Assembly (NCBI RefSeq): GCF_011806405.1
Contig: NZ_JAATOW010000040.1
Coordinates: forward strand, 1 to 43,166
Origin: Pseudooceanicola sp. HF7
GTDB taxonomy: Bacteria > Pseudomonadota > Alphaproteobacteria > Rhodobacterales > Rhodobacteraceae
Length of the DNA stretch: 43,166 nt
Direction: 5' to 3'
Position numbers and translations under genes: made by a program. Positions 35,781-43,166 of the stretch are shown here, piece after piece. The stretch's first letter is position 1. Every line of letters begins with the position of its first letter. The notes beneath the pieces are model-generated. The model worked only from the letters and a program-made list of their open reading frames with translations. It had not been told where the DNA came from and did not search any database.

Positions 35781-36632
35781 ATGACAGGCGGCGGTTTCGG
35801 ATCGAGGCTGGCGAGCGCAGCGCTCCTTGCACTTTTGTTGAGCAGCTGCGGCGACGGTCTCCCGGAGATTGGCGATACCAATGTCCCGATGGAGTCCTTC
35901 ACCGCGCAGCAGATCTTTGAGCGTGGCGAATTTGAACTGGACCGGGGACGGTTCGAGGATTCGGCAGAATATTTCTCCGAGGTAGAGCGACTCTATCCCT
36001 ACTCGGAATGGGCCAAGCGCGCGCTCATCATGAATGCCTTCGCCCAGCACCGGGCGCAGAATTATGATGAAAGCCGTGCGGCGGCACAGCGTTACGTGGA
36101 TTTCTATCCCACGGATGAGGATGCCGCCTATGCGCAGTATCTTCTGGCGCTTTCCTATTATGACCAGATCGACGAGATCGGTCGCGACCAGGGCCTGACC
36201 TTCCAGGCGCTTCAGGCGCTGCGCGCCGTGATCGAGCGCTACCCGGACAGCGAATATGCCCGCTCCGCGATCCTGAAGTTCGACCTGGCCTTCGACCACC
36301 TTGCTGCCAAGGAAATGGAAGTCGGGCGCTACTACCTGCGCCGGGATCATTTCAGCGCCGCGATCAATCGCTTCCGTATCGTGGTGGAGGAATTCCAGAC
36401 CACCTCGCATACGCCCGAAGCCCTGCATCGCCTGGTCGAAGCCTACCTGTCCCTTGGTCTCACGGATGAGGCCCAGACGGCAGCGGCGATCCTTGGCTAC
36501 AACTTCCAGTCCTCCGAATGGTATGCGGAAAGCTACCACCTGCTCACGGGCCGGGGCCTGGAGCCGGAAGTGCGCGGGGACAACTGGCTTGCGGCGGTCT
36601 ATCGCCAGACGATCCAGGGTAAATGGTTGTAA
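35781..36632 (+). CDS. bamD: Outer-membrane assembly lipoprotein BamD
   Basis: The 283-residue lipoprotein of the BAM complex has a signal peptide and lipobox 'LLSSC' (lipidated Cys at about 23), followed by tetratricopeptide-like helical repeats. Typical BamD phrases are 'FERGEFELDRGRFEDSAEYFSEVERLYPYSEWA', spread over 45-80, and 'YYLRRDHFSAAINRF' near 190. It inserts beta-barrel proteins with BamA. The start is the ATG at 35781 with GAGAGGG upstream; an ATG at 35712 would put 23 extra residues before the signal peptide and is less likely. recN begins 69 bp after its stop. Confidence 0.95.
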   Translation: MTGGGFGSRLASAALLALLLSSCGDGLPEIGDTNVPMESFTAQQIFERGEFELDRGRFEDSAEYFSEVERLYPYSEWAKRALIMNAFAQHRAQNYDESRAAAQRYVDFYPTDEDAAYAQYLLALSYYDQIDEIGRDQGLTFQALQALRAVIERYPDSEYARSAILKFDLAFDHLAAKEMEVGRYYLRRDHFSAAINRFRIVVEEFQTTSHTPEALHRLVEAYLSLGLTDEAQTAAAILGYNFQSSEWYAESYHLLTGRGLEPEVRGDNWLAAVYRQTIQGKWL

Positions 36633-36701
36633 GCGCTTCGGCCCCTCGGGGCCGGGCACCCGTCCTGCATCCGCGGGGCGGTCTGGGGGAGTGACACGGG
36701 G

Positions 36702-38357
36702 ATGCTGCGCGGGCTCGATATTCGGGACCTCTTGATCATAGATCGGCTGGAACTTGATTTTCAGCCAGGTCTCAATGTGCTGACCGGTGAGACCGGTGCC
36801 GGCAAATCCATTCTTCTCGATTCTCTCGGCTTCGTGCTGGGCTGGCGCGGTCGGGCGGACCTGGTTCGCAGCGGTGCCGCGCAGGGCGAGGTGACGGCGA
36901 TCTTCGATCTGCCCCCCGGCCATGCCGCCCGCGCCGTGCTGGAAGAGGCCGGTCTGCCGGCCTCCGATGAGCTGATCCTGCGCCGCGTGAATACCTCCGA
37001 AGGTCGCAAGACCGCCTGGATCAATGACCGCCGCGCCTCTGGCGAAGTGCTGCGCCGGCTTTCCGAAACCCTGGTGGAGTTGCACGGCCAGCACGATGAT
37101 CGCGGTCTGCTGAATGCCTCCGGCCACCGCGCCATCCTGGACCGTTTCGCCGGACATGACGCCCTGCGCGCCGCGACCCGCACCACCTGGCGCGCCCGTC
37201 AGGACGCGACCCGCGCGCTGGAGGCCGCCCGCGCCGCCCTGGCCGATGCCAAGGCGGAAGAGGATTTCCTGCGCCACGCCGTGGCCGAACTGGAAAAACT
37301 GTCCCCCGAACCCGGAGAGGACGCGCGCCTGGACGTGCTGCGCCGCCGGATGCAGGGGGCTGAGAAGGTCCGCGAAGACATCGCCCGCGCCTCTGCGATC
37401 CTGGGTCCCAACGGGGCAGAGGGGGCCATGGGTGACGCCCTGCGCTGGCTGGATGGTGCCGCCGAAGGCACCGAGGGCGGGCTGGATGATGCCATCGCTG
37501 CCCTCTCCCGCGCGCTGACCGAACTTGGCGAAGCCAGCGATGGTGTGACCCGCTGCCTTGAGGCGCTGGATTTCGACCCTTACGAACTGGAGCAGACCGA
37601 AGAGCGGCTCTTTGCCCTGCGCGGCCTTGCCCGCAAGCATGACGTCGCCCCCGATGACCTTGCGGACCTGGCAGAGGCTCTCTCGGCTCGCCTGCAGGCG
37701 CTCGACAGCGGGGTGGAGCGGATCGCGGACCTGGAACGCGACTTCAAGCAGGCCGATGCCGCTTATGAAAAAGCCGCCCAGGCGCTGACGGCCTCTCGGC
37801 AGGAGCATGCCGCCAAGCTCGATCGCGCGGTCGAGGCAGAGCTTGCGCCGCTCAAGATGGATCGCGCCCGTTTCGAGACCCGCTTCACCGATGGCGAGCC
37901 CGGCCCGGAAGGGCGGGACGAGGTCTCCTTCACCGTGGCGACCAACCCCGGCGCGCCCGCCGGACCGCTGGCCAAGATCGCCTCGGGCGGGGAACTCAGC
38001 CGCTTCCTGCTGGCGCTCAAGGTCTGCCTGACCGGTGGCGAGCCCGAGCTGACCATGATCTTCGACGAGATCGACCGCGGCGTCGGCGGGGCCACCGCGG
38101 ATGCGGTGGGCCGCAGGCTGGCCGATCTGGCCAAGGGCGGTCAGGTGCTGGTCGTGACCCACTCGCCCCAGGTCGCTGCCCGCGCCGCGCATCACTGGCA
38201 GGTCGCCAAGAAGGTCGAGGACGAGGTGACGCTGTCCACCGTGACTCCGCTGACGGCGGATGCGCGGGTGGATGAACTGGCGCGGATGCTTTCCGGCGAT
38301 GCGATCACGGAAGAGGCCCGCGCCGCCGCCCGCCGCCTGATCGGCGATGCCGCCTGA
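36702..38357 (+). CDS. recN: DNA repair protein RecN
   Basis: The 551-residue SMC-like ATPase takes part in double-strand break repair. Walker A 'LTGETGAGKSILLDSLGFVLG' lies at about 25-45, 'VELHGQHDDRGLL' near 130, a long coiled-coil middle (about 160-370) with Ala/Glu/Arg-rich helices, then signature 'ASGGELSRFLLALK' near 427 and Walker B 'MIFDEIDRGVGG'. No GAAC-N7-GAAC box is visible upstream, so LexA control is not evident here, unlike uvrD. It is likely co-transcribed with bamD. Confidence 0.97.
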   Translation: MLRGLDIRDLLIIDRLELDFQPGLNVLTGETGAGKSILLDSLGFVLGWRGRADLVRSGAAQGEVTAIFDLPPGHAARAVLEEAGLPASDELILRRVNTSEGRKTAWINDRRASGEVLRRLSETLVELHGQHDDRGLLNASGHRAILDRFAGHDALRAATRTTWRARQDATRALEAARAALADAKAEEDFLRHAVAELEKLSPEPGEDARLDVLRRRMQGAEKVREDIARASAILGPNGAEGAMGDALRWLDGAAEGTEGGLDDAIAALSRALTELGEASDGVTRCLEALDFDPYELEQTEERLFALRGLARKHDVAPDDLADLAEALSARLQALDSGVERIADLERDFKQADAAYEKAAQALTASRQEHAAKLDRAVEAELAPLKMDRARFETRFTDGEPGPEGRDEVSFTVATNPGAPAGPLAKIASGGELSRFLLALKVCLTGGEPELTMIFDEIDRGVGGATADAVGRRLADLAKGGQVLVVTHSPQVAARAAHHWQVAKKVEDEVTLSTVTPLTADARVDELARMLSGDAITEEARAAARRLIGDAA

Positions 38358-38780
38358 GCCTTTGGCCCAGGCTGATCCCGGGCGGGCCGCTTCTGCAAGG
38401 GGCTGCAAGGTGACCCGGGCCTGTCTTCGAACGCGAAGGGACCCGGGTCGGGTAACCAGTAAACCACTTACCGCTGCTTTCCTGTCATGGTTTCGCCAGC
38501 GCGGGCAGGGGGGATCGTACTGCACATTTGAAAAGACGTCTTTGCAGTTCATGATTTGACCCACTGGTAAGTGGGTTGGCCAAATCACTGGCGTTCAACT
38601 GAAACACGCCCCACGGGTGCCGCGCAGGACCGCATCAGTGCAGGATTGCCGCGCCGAGCGGGCTTCCCGCCGCCCATGTCAGGCCAGGTCTTTTGTCAGG
38701 GCGCGGGCTGGCTTATGACGAGGGTAGGCCGCTTGCGCCCGAAGCGAGTGGGCGGCGCGGCGATAGATGGAAGGGCTCCG
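38358..38780 (+). other. Long intergenic region recN / ClC channel
   Basis: No gene is supported in these 423 bp. It holds a two-part hairpin (GACCCGGG 38412-38419 / CCCGGGTC 38442-38449, with CTTCG/CGAAG inside) that may end recN transcription though it lacks a U-run, and two inverted GGTAAGTGG sites described separately. The frame of the downstream gene is open back to 38571, but no ribosome site supports those earlier starts. Confidence 0.55.
38461..38577. promoter_or_regulatory. Pair of inverted GGTAAGTGG operator-like sites
   Basis: AAACCACTTACC (38461-38472) is the reverse complement of GGTAAGTGGTTT, which matches GGTAAGTGGGTT (38566-38577) at 11 of 12 positions. The second copy lies within a perfect dyad ACCCACT-GGTA-AGTGGGT (38559-38576). 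The centres are 105 bp apart, about ten helical turns. The layout suggests a dimeric regulator that may loop DNA; its identity is unknown. Confidence 0.5.
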
Positions 38781-40469
38781 ATGGCCAAGAGGGCAGGATT
38801 CCGGCGGGGGTTGCGGTCGGTGGGCGTGGTCGCCCAGGCCGTCAACGGCATCGGGCGCATCCGGACCGAGGTTCCGGGCCAGCTCAAGCTCTGGTTTGCC
38901 GCCCTCGTCGTCGGGATCGTCGCGGGCTTTGCCGCGCTGGCCTTCCGCAAGGGCATCGCCTGGCTTCAGGAAATCGTCTACGGCTCAGAGGATGTGCACC
39001 TGCTGCACACCGCCGCCGGCCAGCTTCCCTGGTACCTGCTGCTGGTCATCCCCATTATCGGCGGGCTGATCGTGGGGCTGATCCTGCACATCTTCACCCC
39101 CGATGGTCGCGTGCGCTCCGTGGCGGACGTGATCGAGGGCGCGGCGATCAAGGATGGCCGCGTGGAACAGCGGGCGGGCCTGGCCTCTGCGCTGGCCTCG
39201 CTTATCACGCTGGGCACCGGCGGCTCCACGGGCCGCGAAGGGCCGGTGGTCCACCTGGCCGCGGTGATCTCCACCTGGCCGCTGCGCTGGATGAAGGCCG
39301 ATGCCCAGACCGGGCGTGACCTTCTGGGCTGCGCGGTGGCTGCTGCTGTTTCTGCCTCCTTCAACGCGCCCATCGCCGGAGCGCTCTTCGCGCTGGAAGT
39401 GGTGCTACGCCATTTCGCCATCCATGCCTTTGCCCCCATCGTCATCGCCTCTGTCGCCGGCACGGTGCTGAACCGGCTGGAGTTCGGCGGCGCGGCGGAA
39501 TTCGTCCTGTCAGATCCCTCCGCGCTGGAGTTCTACGAGGAACTCCCCGCCTTCCTGCTGCTGGGCACGATCTGCGGCATCGTCGCCGGGCTGCTCATGC
39601 TGGCCTTCTTCCTGGCCGAGGACGTGGCCGGCACGATCCAGGCCCGCCTGCGCATTCCCCGCTGGCTTCGCCCGGTCGGCTCCGGCGCGATCCTGGGGCT
39701 GATCGCCATCCAGTTCCCCCATATCATCGGCGTCGGCTACGAGACGACGGCGCGGGCGCTCTCGGGTGACCTGCTGCTGAAAGAGGCGATCCTGATGGCG
39801 GTCATCAAGGGGGTCGCGACGGCCGTCACCTATGGCGGGCGCATGGGCGGCGGGGTCTTTTCGCCCTCGCTCATGGTGGGGGCGCTGACCGGGCTGGCCT
39901 TCGGGCTGATCGCCACCTCCGTCTTCCCGGAGATGTCGGGCACGCCGCGCCTTTACGCGCTGGCCGGGCTGGGGGGCGTGGCCGCGGCGGTGCTGGGCGC
40001 GCCGATCTCCACCACGCTCATCGTCTTCGAGATGACCGGAGACTGGCAAACCGCGCTGGCGGTCATGGTCACCGTCTCCATCAGCACGGCCATCGGGTCG
40101 CGGATCGTGGACCGCTCCTTCTTCCTGACCCAGCTGGAACGGCGCGGCATCCATGTCTCTGCCGGTCCGCAGGAATACCTGCTGGAACTCTTCCAGGTCC
40201 GCGACATCATGCGCCCCATGGATCATGCCCGCCCCGCGCCCGAGGACCGCTGCCGCGAGATGATCGAGGCGGATGATTACCTGACCCTCAACGGCACGCT
40301 GGCCGGGGCCTTCCCCGCCTTCGACCGCACCGGAGAGGCCTTCTTGCCCGTGGTGCGCGTCAGGGATCCCGAACAGCCGCCCGAACTGGTCGGCGCGCTG
40401 TTCCACGTCGATGCGCTGCGCATCTACAACAAGGCGCTGGCCGCCATGGCCAAGGAAGAGCACGGCTAG
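38781..40469 (+). CDS. ClC-family chloride channel or H+/Cl- antiporter
   Basis: A 562-residue polytopic inner-membrane protein with the ClC fold (about 40-440): 'STGREGPVV' with the gating glutamate and 'GGVFSPSL' of the second selectivity motif. The first motif, normally GSGIP, reads 'VRSVADVIEG', so the usual central serine is absent. The C-terminal part (about 460-555: 'VRDIMRP', 'PVVRVRDPEQPPELVGALFHVDAL') looks like a degenerate CBS pair. The ATG at 38781 is chosen because GGAAGGG lies 6 nt upstream. The transport mode cannot be decided from sequence alone. Confidence 0.92.
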   Translation: MAKRAGFRRGLRSVGVVAQAVNGIGRIRTEVPGQLKLWFAALVVGIVAGFAALAFRKGIAWLQEIVYGSEDVHLLHTAAGQLPWYLLLVIPIIGGLIVGLILHIFTPDGRVRSVADVIEGAAIKDGRVEQRAGLASALASLITLGTGGSTGREGPVVHLAAVISTWPLRWMKADAQTGRDLLGCAVAAAVSASFNAPIAGALFALEVVLRHFAIHAFAPIVIASVAGTVLNRLEFGGAAEFVLSDPSALEFYEELPAFLLLGTICGIVAGLLMLAFFLAEDVAGTIQARLRIPRWLRPVGSGAILGLIAIQFPHIIGVGYETTARALSGDLLLKEAILMAVIKGVATAVTYGGRMGGGVFSPSLMVGALTGLAFGLIATSVFPEMSGTPRLYALAGLGGVAAAVLGAPISTTLIVFEMTGDWQTALAVMVTVSISTAIGSRIVDRSFFLTQLERRGIHVSAGPQEYLLELFQVRDIMRPMDHARPAPEDRCREMIEADDYLTLNGTLAGAFPAFDRTGEAFLPVVRVRDPEQPPELVGALFHVDALRIYNKALAAMAKEEHG

Positions 40470-40520
40470 GCCCGGCGGGCGAACCGTATGAGCAAATCGG
40501 CCCACTGAAAAGACCCCACG

Positions 40521-40551
40521 AAAAAAGGGCCGCGCGATTGCCGCACGGCCC
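40521..40551 (-). terminator. Intrinsic terminator of the DUF427 gene
   Basis: GGGCCG (40527-40532) pairs with CGGCCC (40546-40551), extended by three pairs past one mismatch, and on the minus strand is followed by six Ts. It lies 36 bp beyond the DUF427 stop. Confidence 0.88.
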
Positions 40552-40587
40552 CTCTTTCGTTCATGATCCCGTTAGAGATCGCGCAGA

Positions 40588-40929
40588 TCAGATCTGTTCG
40601 ATGGTCACGTAATCGGTCGCGTAGAAGGCGATGTGGTCCTTGATCTGCTCGGTCCCGGGCAGCGGATTTTCATAGGACCAGGCCGCGTCCTTCAGCGTCT
40701 GGCTTTTCGTCACGATAGAGAAATAGCTGGCGTCGCCCTTCTTCGGGCAGTGGCTCACGTGGTCGGATGTATCCAGGAAGGCCATGGCGATATCTTCCCG
40801 CGGGAAATAGATCACATCCGACATCCCGGTTTCGCTCAGAACCAGCGCATTGCGGCTCTCAACCAGAACTGCACCGCCGGCACGTACCGTCCACACGCCA
40901 TCCGCGGCGCGAATTGTCACTTCATTCAT
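40588..40929 (-). CDS. DUF427 domain protein
   Basis: A 113-residue cytoplasmic protein with the DUF427 fold: 'VWTVRAGGAVLVESRNALVLSE' at 12-33, 'YFPREDIAMAFL' at 41-52 and 'HCPKKGDASYFSI' at 60-72, with 'AAWSYENPLP' at 82-91. The family is common in bacteria and has no established reaction. The ATG at 40929 is chosen because it yields the normal domain length; the longer frame upstream reads into the leader. The gene is alone, with its own terminator. Confidence 0.92.
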   Translation of the reverse strand: MNEVTIRAADGVWTVRAGGAVLVESRNALVLSETGMSDVIYFPREDIAMAFLDTSDHVSHCPKKGDASYFSIVTKSQTLKDAAWSYENPLPGTEQIKDHIAFYATDYVTIEQI

Positions 40930-41017
40930 GTCACGTCCCCCAATTCTCTTCCCTCCTGCCTGCCAGATGTAACAGGCGCGTGTCAGCACCTGTATCCGTC
41001 TTGGTTGCAAGGGAGGG

Positions 41018-42826
41018 TCAGAGTTTTTCCGTCGCGCGATCCAACCACATCCGGGCGGTCTCGTCCAGCAAGCCGGACAGCTTCTCACGGCACGTCGCAT
41101 GGTAACTGTCGATCCAGTCACGTTCTTCGGCGCTCAGCATCTCCGTCAGGATCAGACGCCGCTCGATCGGCACCCATGTCAGGGTCTCGAAGGCATACAT
41201 GTCGCGCGCATCGGCCCCGGCCAGCGCCTCGGCGTCCTGCACCACGATCAGGTTCTCGATCCGGATGCCGAAGGCCCCCTCGCGGTAATACCCCGGCTCG
41301 TTGGACAGGATCATGCCCGGCTCCAGCGGCACATCGCTGACACGGCTCAGGCGCTGCGGACCCTCGTGGACGCAAAGGTAGCTGCCCACGCCATGCCCGG
41401 TCCCGTGATCGTAATCCTGGCCCGCCAGCCACAGCGGGTAGCGCGCCAGCGCGTCCAGGTGCGACCCGGACAGCCCGCGCGGGAAGCGCAGGCGGGAAAT
41501 GGCGATCATGCCCTTCAGGACGCGGGTAAAGGCCTCCATCTCGGCGGCACCGGTGTCATCGCCCACCAGAAGAGTGCGGGTGATATCCGTGGTGCCGTCC
41601 AGGTACTGCCCGCCGCTGTCCAGCACGACCAGCTGGCCGGATTCCAGCTGGCGGTTGCTGTCGGTGGTGACGCGGTAATGGGGCAGGGCGCCGTTGGGCC
41701 CCGCGCCCGCGATGGTGTCAAAGCTGATCTCCATCAGCGCGTTGGTCTCGCGCCGGAAGATCTCAAGCCGGGTGGCCAGGTCGATCTCTGTCAGCTTGTC
41801 CTGGTTGGCGGCATCGAACCAGGCCAGGAAGCGGCACATGGCAACCGCATCGCGCAGGTGGGCCTGGCGTGCGCCCTCGATCTCCACCGCGTTCTTGCAG
41901 GCCTTGGGCAGCACGCAGGGATCGCCGTCCCATTCCAGCGTCGCGCCCTCCAGCCGCTGTTCCACCCAGACCGGGCAGGAGCCGGCATCCAGCCGGATCA
42001 CGTCGCCCTCGGCGGCCATGCCCTCCAGCGTCGGACCGAAGGCAGAGGGTTCCTCCACCTCCACATCCGGGCCAAGGTGTTCGATCAGCCTGTCATCCAC
42101 CTTCTCGTAGCGGGCAAAGAGCGTGACCTGGCCGCTGGCGCGCAGGATGGCAAAGCAATGGGGCACCGGGTTGCGGGCGATGTCGCTGCCCCGGATGTTG
42201 AGCAGCCAGGCGATGGAATCGGGCAGGGTCAGCACCGCGGCGGCCTGGCCCTTGTCCTTCAGCATCTTGCCCAGCCGCGCGCATTTGGCGCTCAGCGTCT
42301 CGCCGGAGAAATCCAGCGGCTGCGGCACGATGCGGCCTTCCGGCGGGGCGGGCTGATCGGGCCAGACCGCGTCCAGCGGATTGTCCTCAAGCGGACGAAG
42401 GGTGATGCCGCTGTCACGCAGGGCGCGCTCCAGCCGGGTGATCTCCGCATGGGCATGCAGCCAGGGATCAAAGCCCAGCACGCCGCCCTGGGGCAGCACC
42501 CTGCGCAGCCAGGCCTCTGGCCTGGTCGCGGGCCAGTCCAGCTTTTCGACTTCCTCCGCCACCTGTTCGCGGGCCTGCACGGTGTAGCGGCCATCGACGA
42601 ACAGCCCGGCGGTCTTTGCGGTCACGATGCAGAAGCCGGCAGAGCCGGTGAAGCCGGTCAGCCAGGACAGGCGCTCGTCATGGGGGGCAACGTATTCGCC
42701 CTGGTGCGCATCGGCGCGGGGCACAAGAAAGGCATCCACCCCGCGGGCGGCCAGGGCGGCGCGCAGATCGGCAAGCCGGGGCGGGCCCTGGTCCGGGGAG
42801 CTGGGGCTTTCGAAGGTCTGGAACAT
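41018..42826 (-). CDS. pepP: Xaa-Pro aminopeptidase (M24B, large form)
   Basis: The 602-residue metallopeptidase removes an N-terminal residue preceding proline. Two creatinase-like N-terminal domains (about 15-310, 'LADLRAALAARGVDAFLVPRADAHQGEY') precede the pita-bread catalytic domain. Metal ligands are visible: Asp in 'VLDSGGQYLDGTTDITRT', His in 'GTGHGVGSYLCVHEG' and two Glu in 'LSNEPGYYREGAFGIRIEN'. The length matches the eukaryote-like (XPNPEP1) form rather than the E. coli enzyme of about 440. I start at ATG 42826 (MFQTFESP), with CGGAG 10 nt upstream. The gene is expected in the cytoplasm, as no signal peptide is seen. Confidence 0.94.
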   Translation of the reverse strand: MFQTFESPSSPDQGPPRLADLRAALAARGVDAFLVPRADAHQGEYVAPHDERLSWLTGFTGSAGFCIVTAKTAGLFVDGRYTVQAREQVAEEVEKLDWPATRPEAWLRRVLPQGGVLGFDPWLHAHAEITRLERALRDSGITLRPLEDNPLDAVWPDQPAPPEGRIVPQPLDFSGETLSAKCARLGKMLKDKGQAAAVLTLPDSIAWLLNIRGSDIARNPVPHCFAILRASGQVTLFARYEKVDDRLIEHLGPDVEVEEPSAFGPTLEGMAAEGDVIRLDAGSCPVWVEQRLEGATLEWDGDPCVLPKACKNAVEIEGARQAHLRDAVAMCRFLAWFDAANQDKLTEIDLATRLEIFRRETNALMEISFDTIAGAGPNGALPHYRVTTDSNRQLESGQLVVLDSGGQYLDGTTDITRTLLVGDDTGAAEMEAFTRVLKGMIAISRLRFPRGLSGSHLDALARYPLWLAGQDYDHGTGHGVGSYLCVHEGPQRLSRVSDVPLEPGMILSNEPGYYREGAFGIRIENLIVVQDAEALAGADARDMYAFETLTWVPIERRLILTEMLSAEERDWIDSYHATCREKLSGLLDETARMWLDRATEKL

Positions 42827-42935
42827 GTGGGGGGCTCCGGAAAATGTGAGGCCCGGACCGCCGGTCCGGGCAAAGAGGTCGGGCAGGGCAGGCAAGGGGC
42901 GACGGAGCGGCGGGCCGGGCCCGCCGCGACCCGGA

Positions 42936-43166
42936 TCAGCCGGCCTTGCGGATGCCGACCATCCGCGCGCGGGCACGCGGATCGTTGTCGAACAGGCTGG
43001 CCAGCTGCTCGGTCATCGCGCCGGCCAGCTGGTCCACGTCGGTGATGGTCACCGCGCGCTCGTAATAGCGGGTGACGTCGTGGCCGATGCCGATCGCGAT
43101 CAGCTCGACCATGCGCTTCTTCTCCACCATGGCGATCACGTCGCGCAGGTGTTTTTCCAGGAAGCT
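42936..43166 (-). CDS. cobT: Cobaltochelatase subunit CobT-like, C-terminal part (partial)
   Basis: Only the last 76 residues lie in the window; the frame is open to the window edge. '[34 protein letters not shown]' (split over about 30-64 of this fragment) matches the C-terminal VWA-like end of CobT. CobT, with CobN and CobS, inserts cobalt in the aerobic cobalamin pathway. It is upstream of and co-oriented with pepP, 109 bp apart. The assignment rests on this tail alone. Confidence 0.82.
   Translation of the reverse strand, partial: SFLEKHLRDVIAMVEKKRMVELIAIGIGHDVTRYYERAVTITDVDQLAGAMTEQLASLFDNDPRARARMVGIRKAG

Noticed and set aside
35715-38588. 957-codon open frame on the minus strand
   Set aside because: It is antisense to bamD and recN, both of which are well-supported genes; the translation shows only composition bias.
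38571-38780. N-terminal extension of the ClC gene
   Set aside because: The frame is open but has no ribosome site, its first codons lie in the inverted-repeat region, and the extra 70 residues lack family features.

Overview
This window is about 63% GC and comes from the chromosome of an alphaproteobacterium, almost certainly a member of the Rhodobacteraceae (Roseobacter/Rhodobacter lineage). The evidence is a complete dcw (division and cell wall) cluster in alphaproteobacterial order, an extended leader before mraZ with its own terminator, a DUF1127 gene followed by an array of CCUCCUCCC-loop small RNAs (the CcsR or 'cuckoo' RNA family known from Rhodobacter), a GAAC-N7-GAAC SOS box, and a DUF2484 gene between murC and murB. 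No mobile element, phage gene or CRISPR array was found.

Positions 1-9114 hold a tRNA-Gly(GCC), a secreted SH3-domain protein, the divergent organic-peroxide pair ohr/ohrR with repeated operator-like sites, a secreted SNase-type nuclease, a full-length biotin-dependent pyruvate carboxylase (pyc) with a clear terminator, and a UvrD/PcrA-type helicase preceded by a LexA box. Positions 9273-9997 hold the most striking element. A 73-residue DUF1127 protein is followed, 12 nt after its stop codon, by ten consecutive hairpins on the minus strand. Every hairpin has a 13-nt loop with the consensus RNA sequence UCUCCUCCUCCCU. Short and long stems alternate, giving five two-hairpin RNA units, and the last hairpin is also the intrinsic terminator.

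Positions 10317-36632 run from the Fe-S carrier gene mrp through a long leader with a UpsM-like small RNA and then the dcw cluster: mraZ, rsmH, ftsL, ftsI, murE, murF, mraY, murD, [two minus-strand genes], ftsW, murG, murC, [two small membrane proteins], murB, ddl, ftsQ, ftsA, ftsZ, lpxC, followed by the envelope gene bamD. These genes make lipid II from UDP-MurNAc (MurB to MurG, MraY), flip or polymerise it at the septum (FtsW, FtsI), assemble the division ring (FtsZ, FtsA, FtsQ, FtsL), commit to lipid A (LpxC) and insert outer-membrane proteins (BamD). Most genes overlap or lie within a few tens of bases, consistent with long operons. Breaks occur at the inverted gene pair after murD, before ftsZ, and after ftsZ (terminator).

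Positions 36702-43166 carry recN, a ClC-type chloride channel preceded by a pair of inverted GGTAAGTGG sites, a DUF427 protein with its terminator, an Xaa-Pro aminopeptidase of the large (about 600-residue) type, and the C-terminal end of a CobT-like cobaltochelatase subunit that runs off the window.
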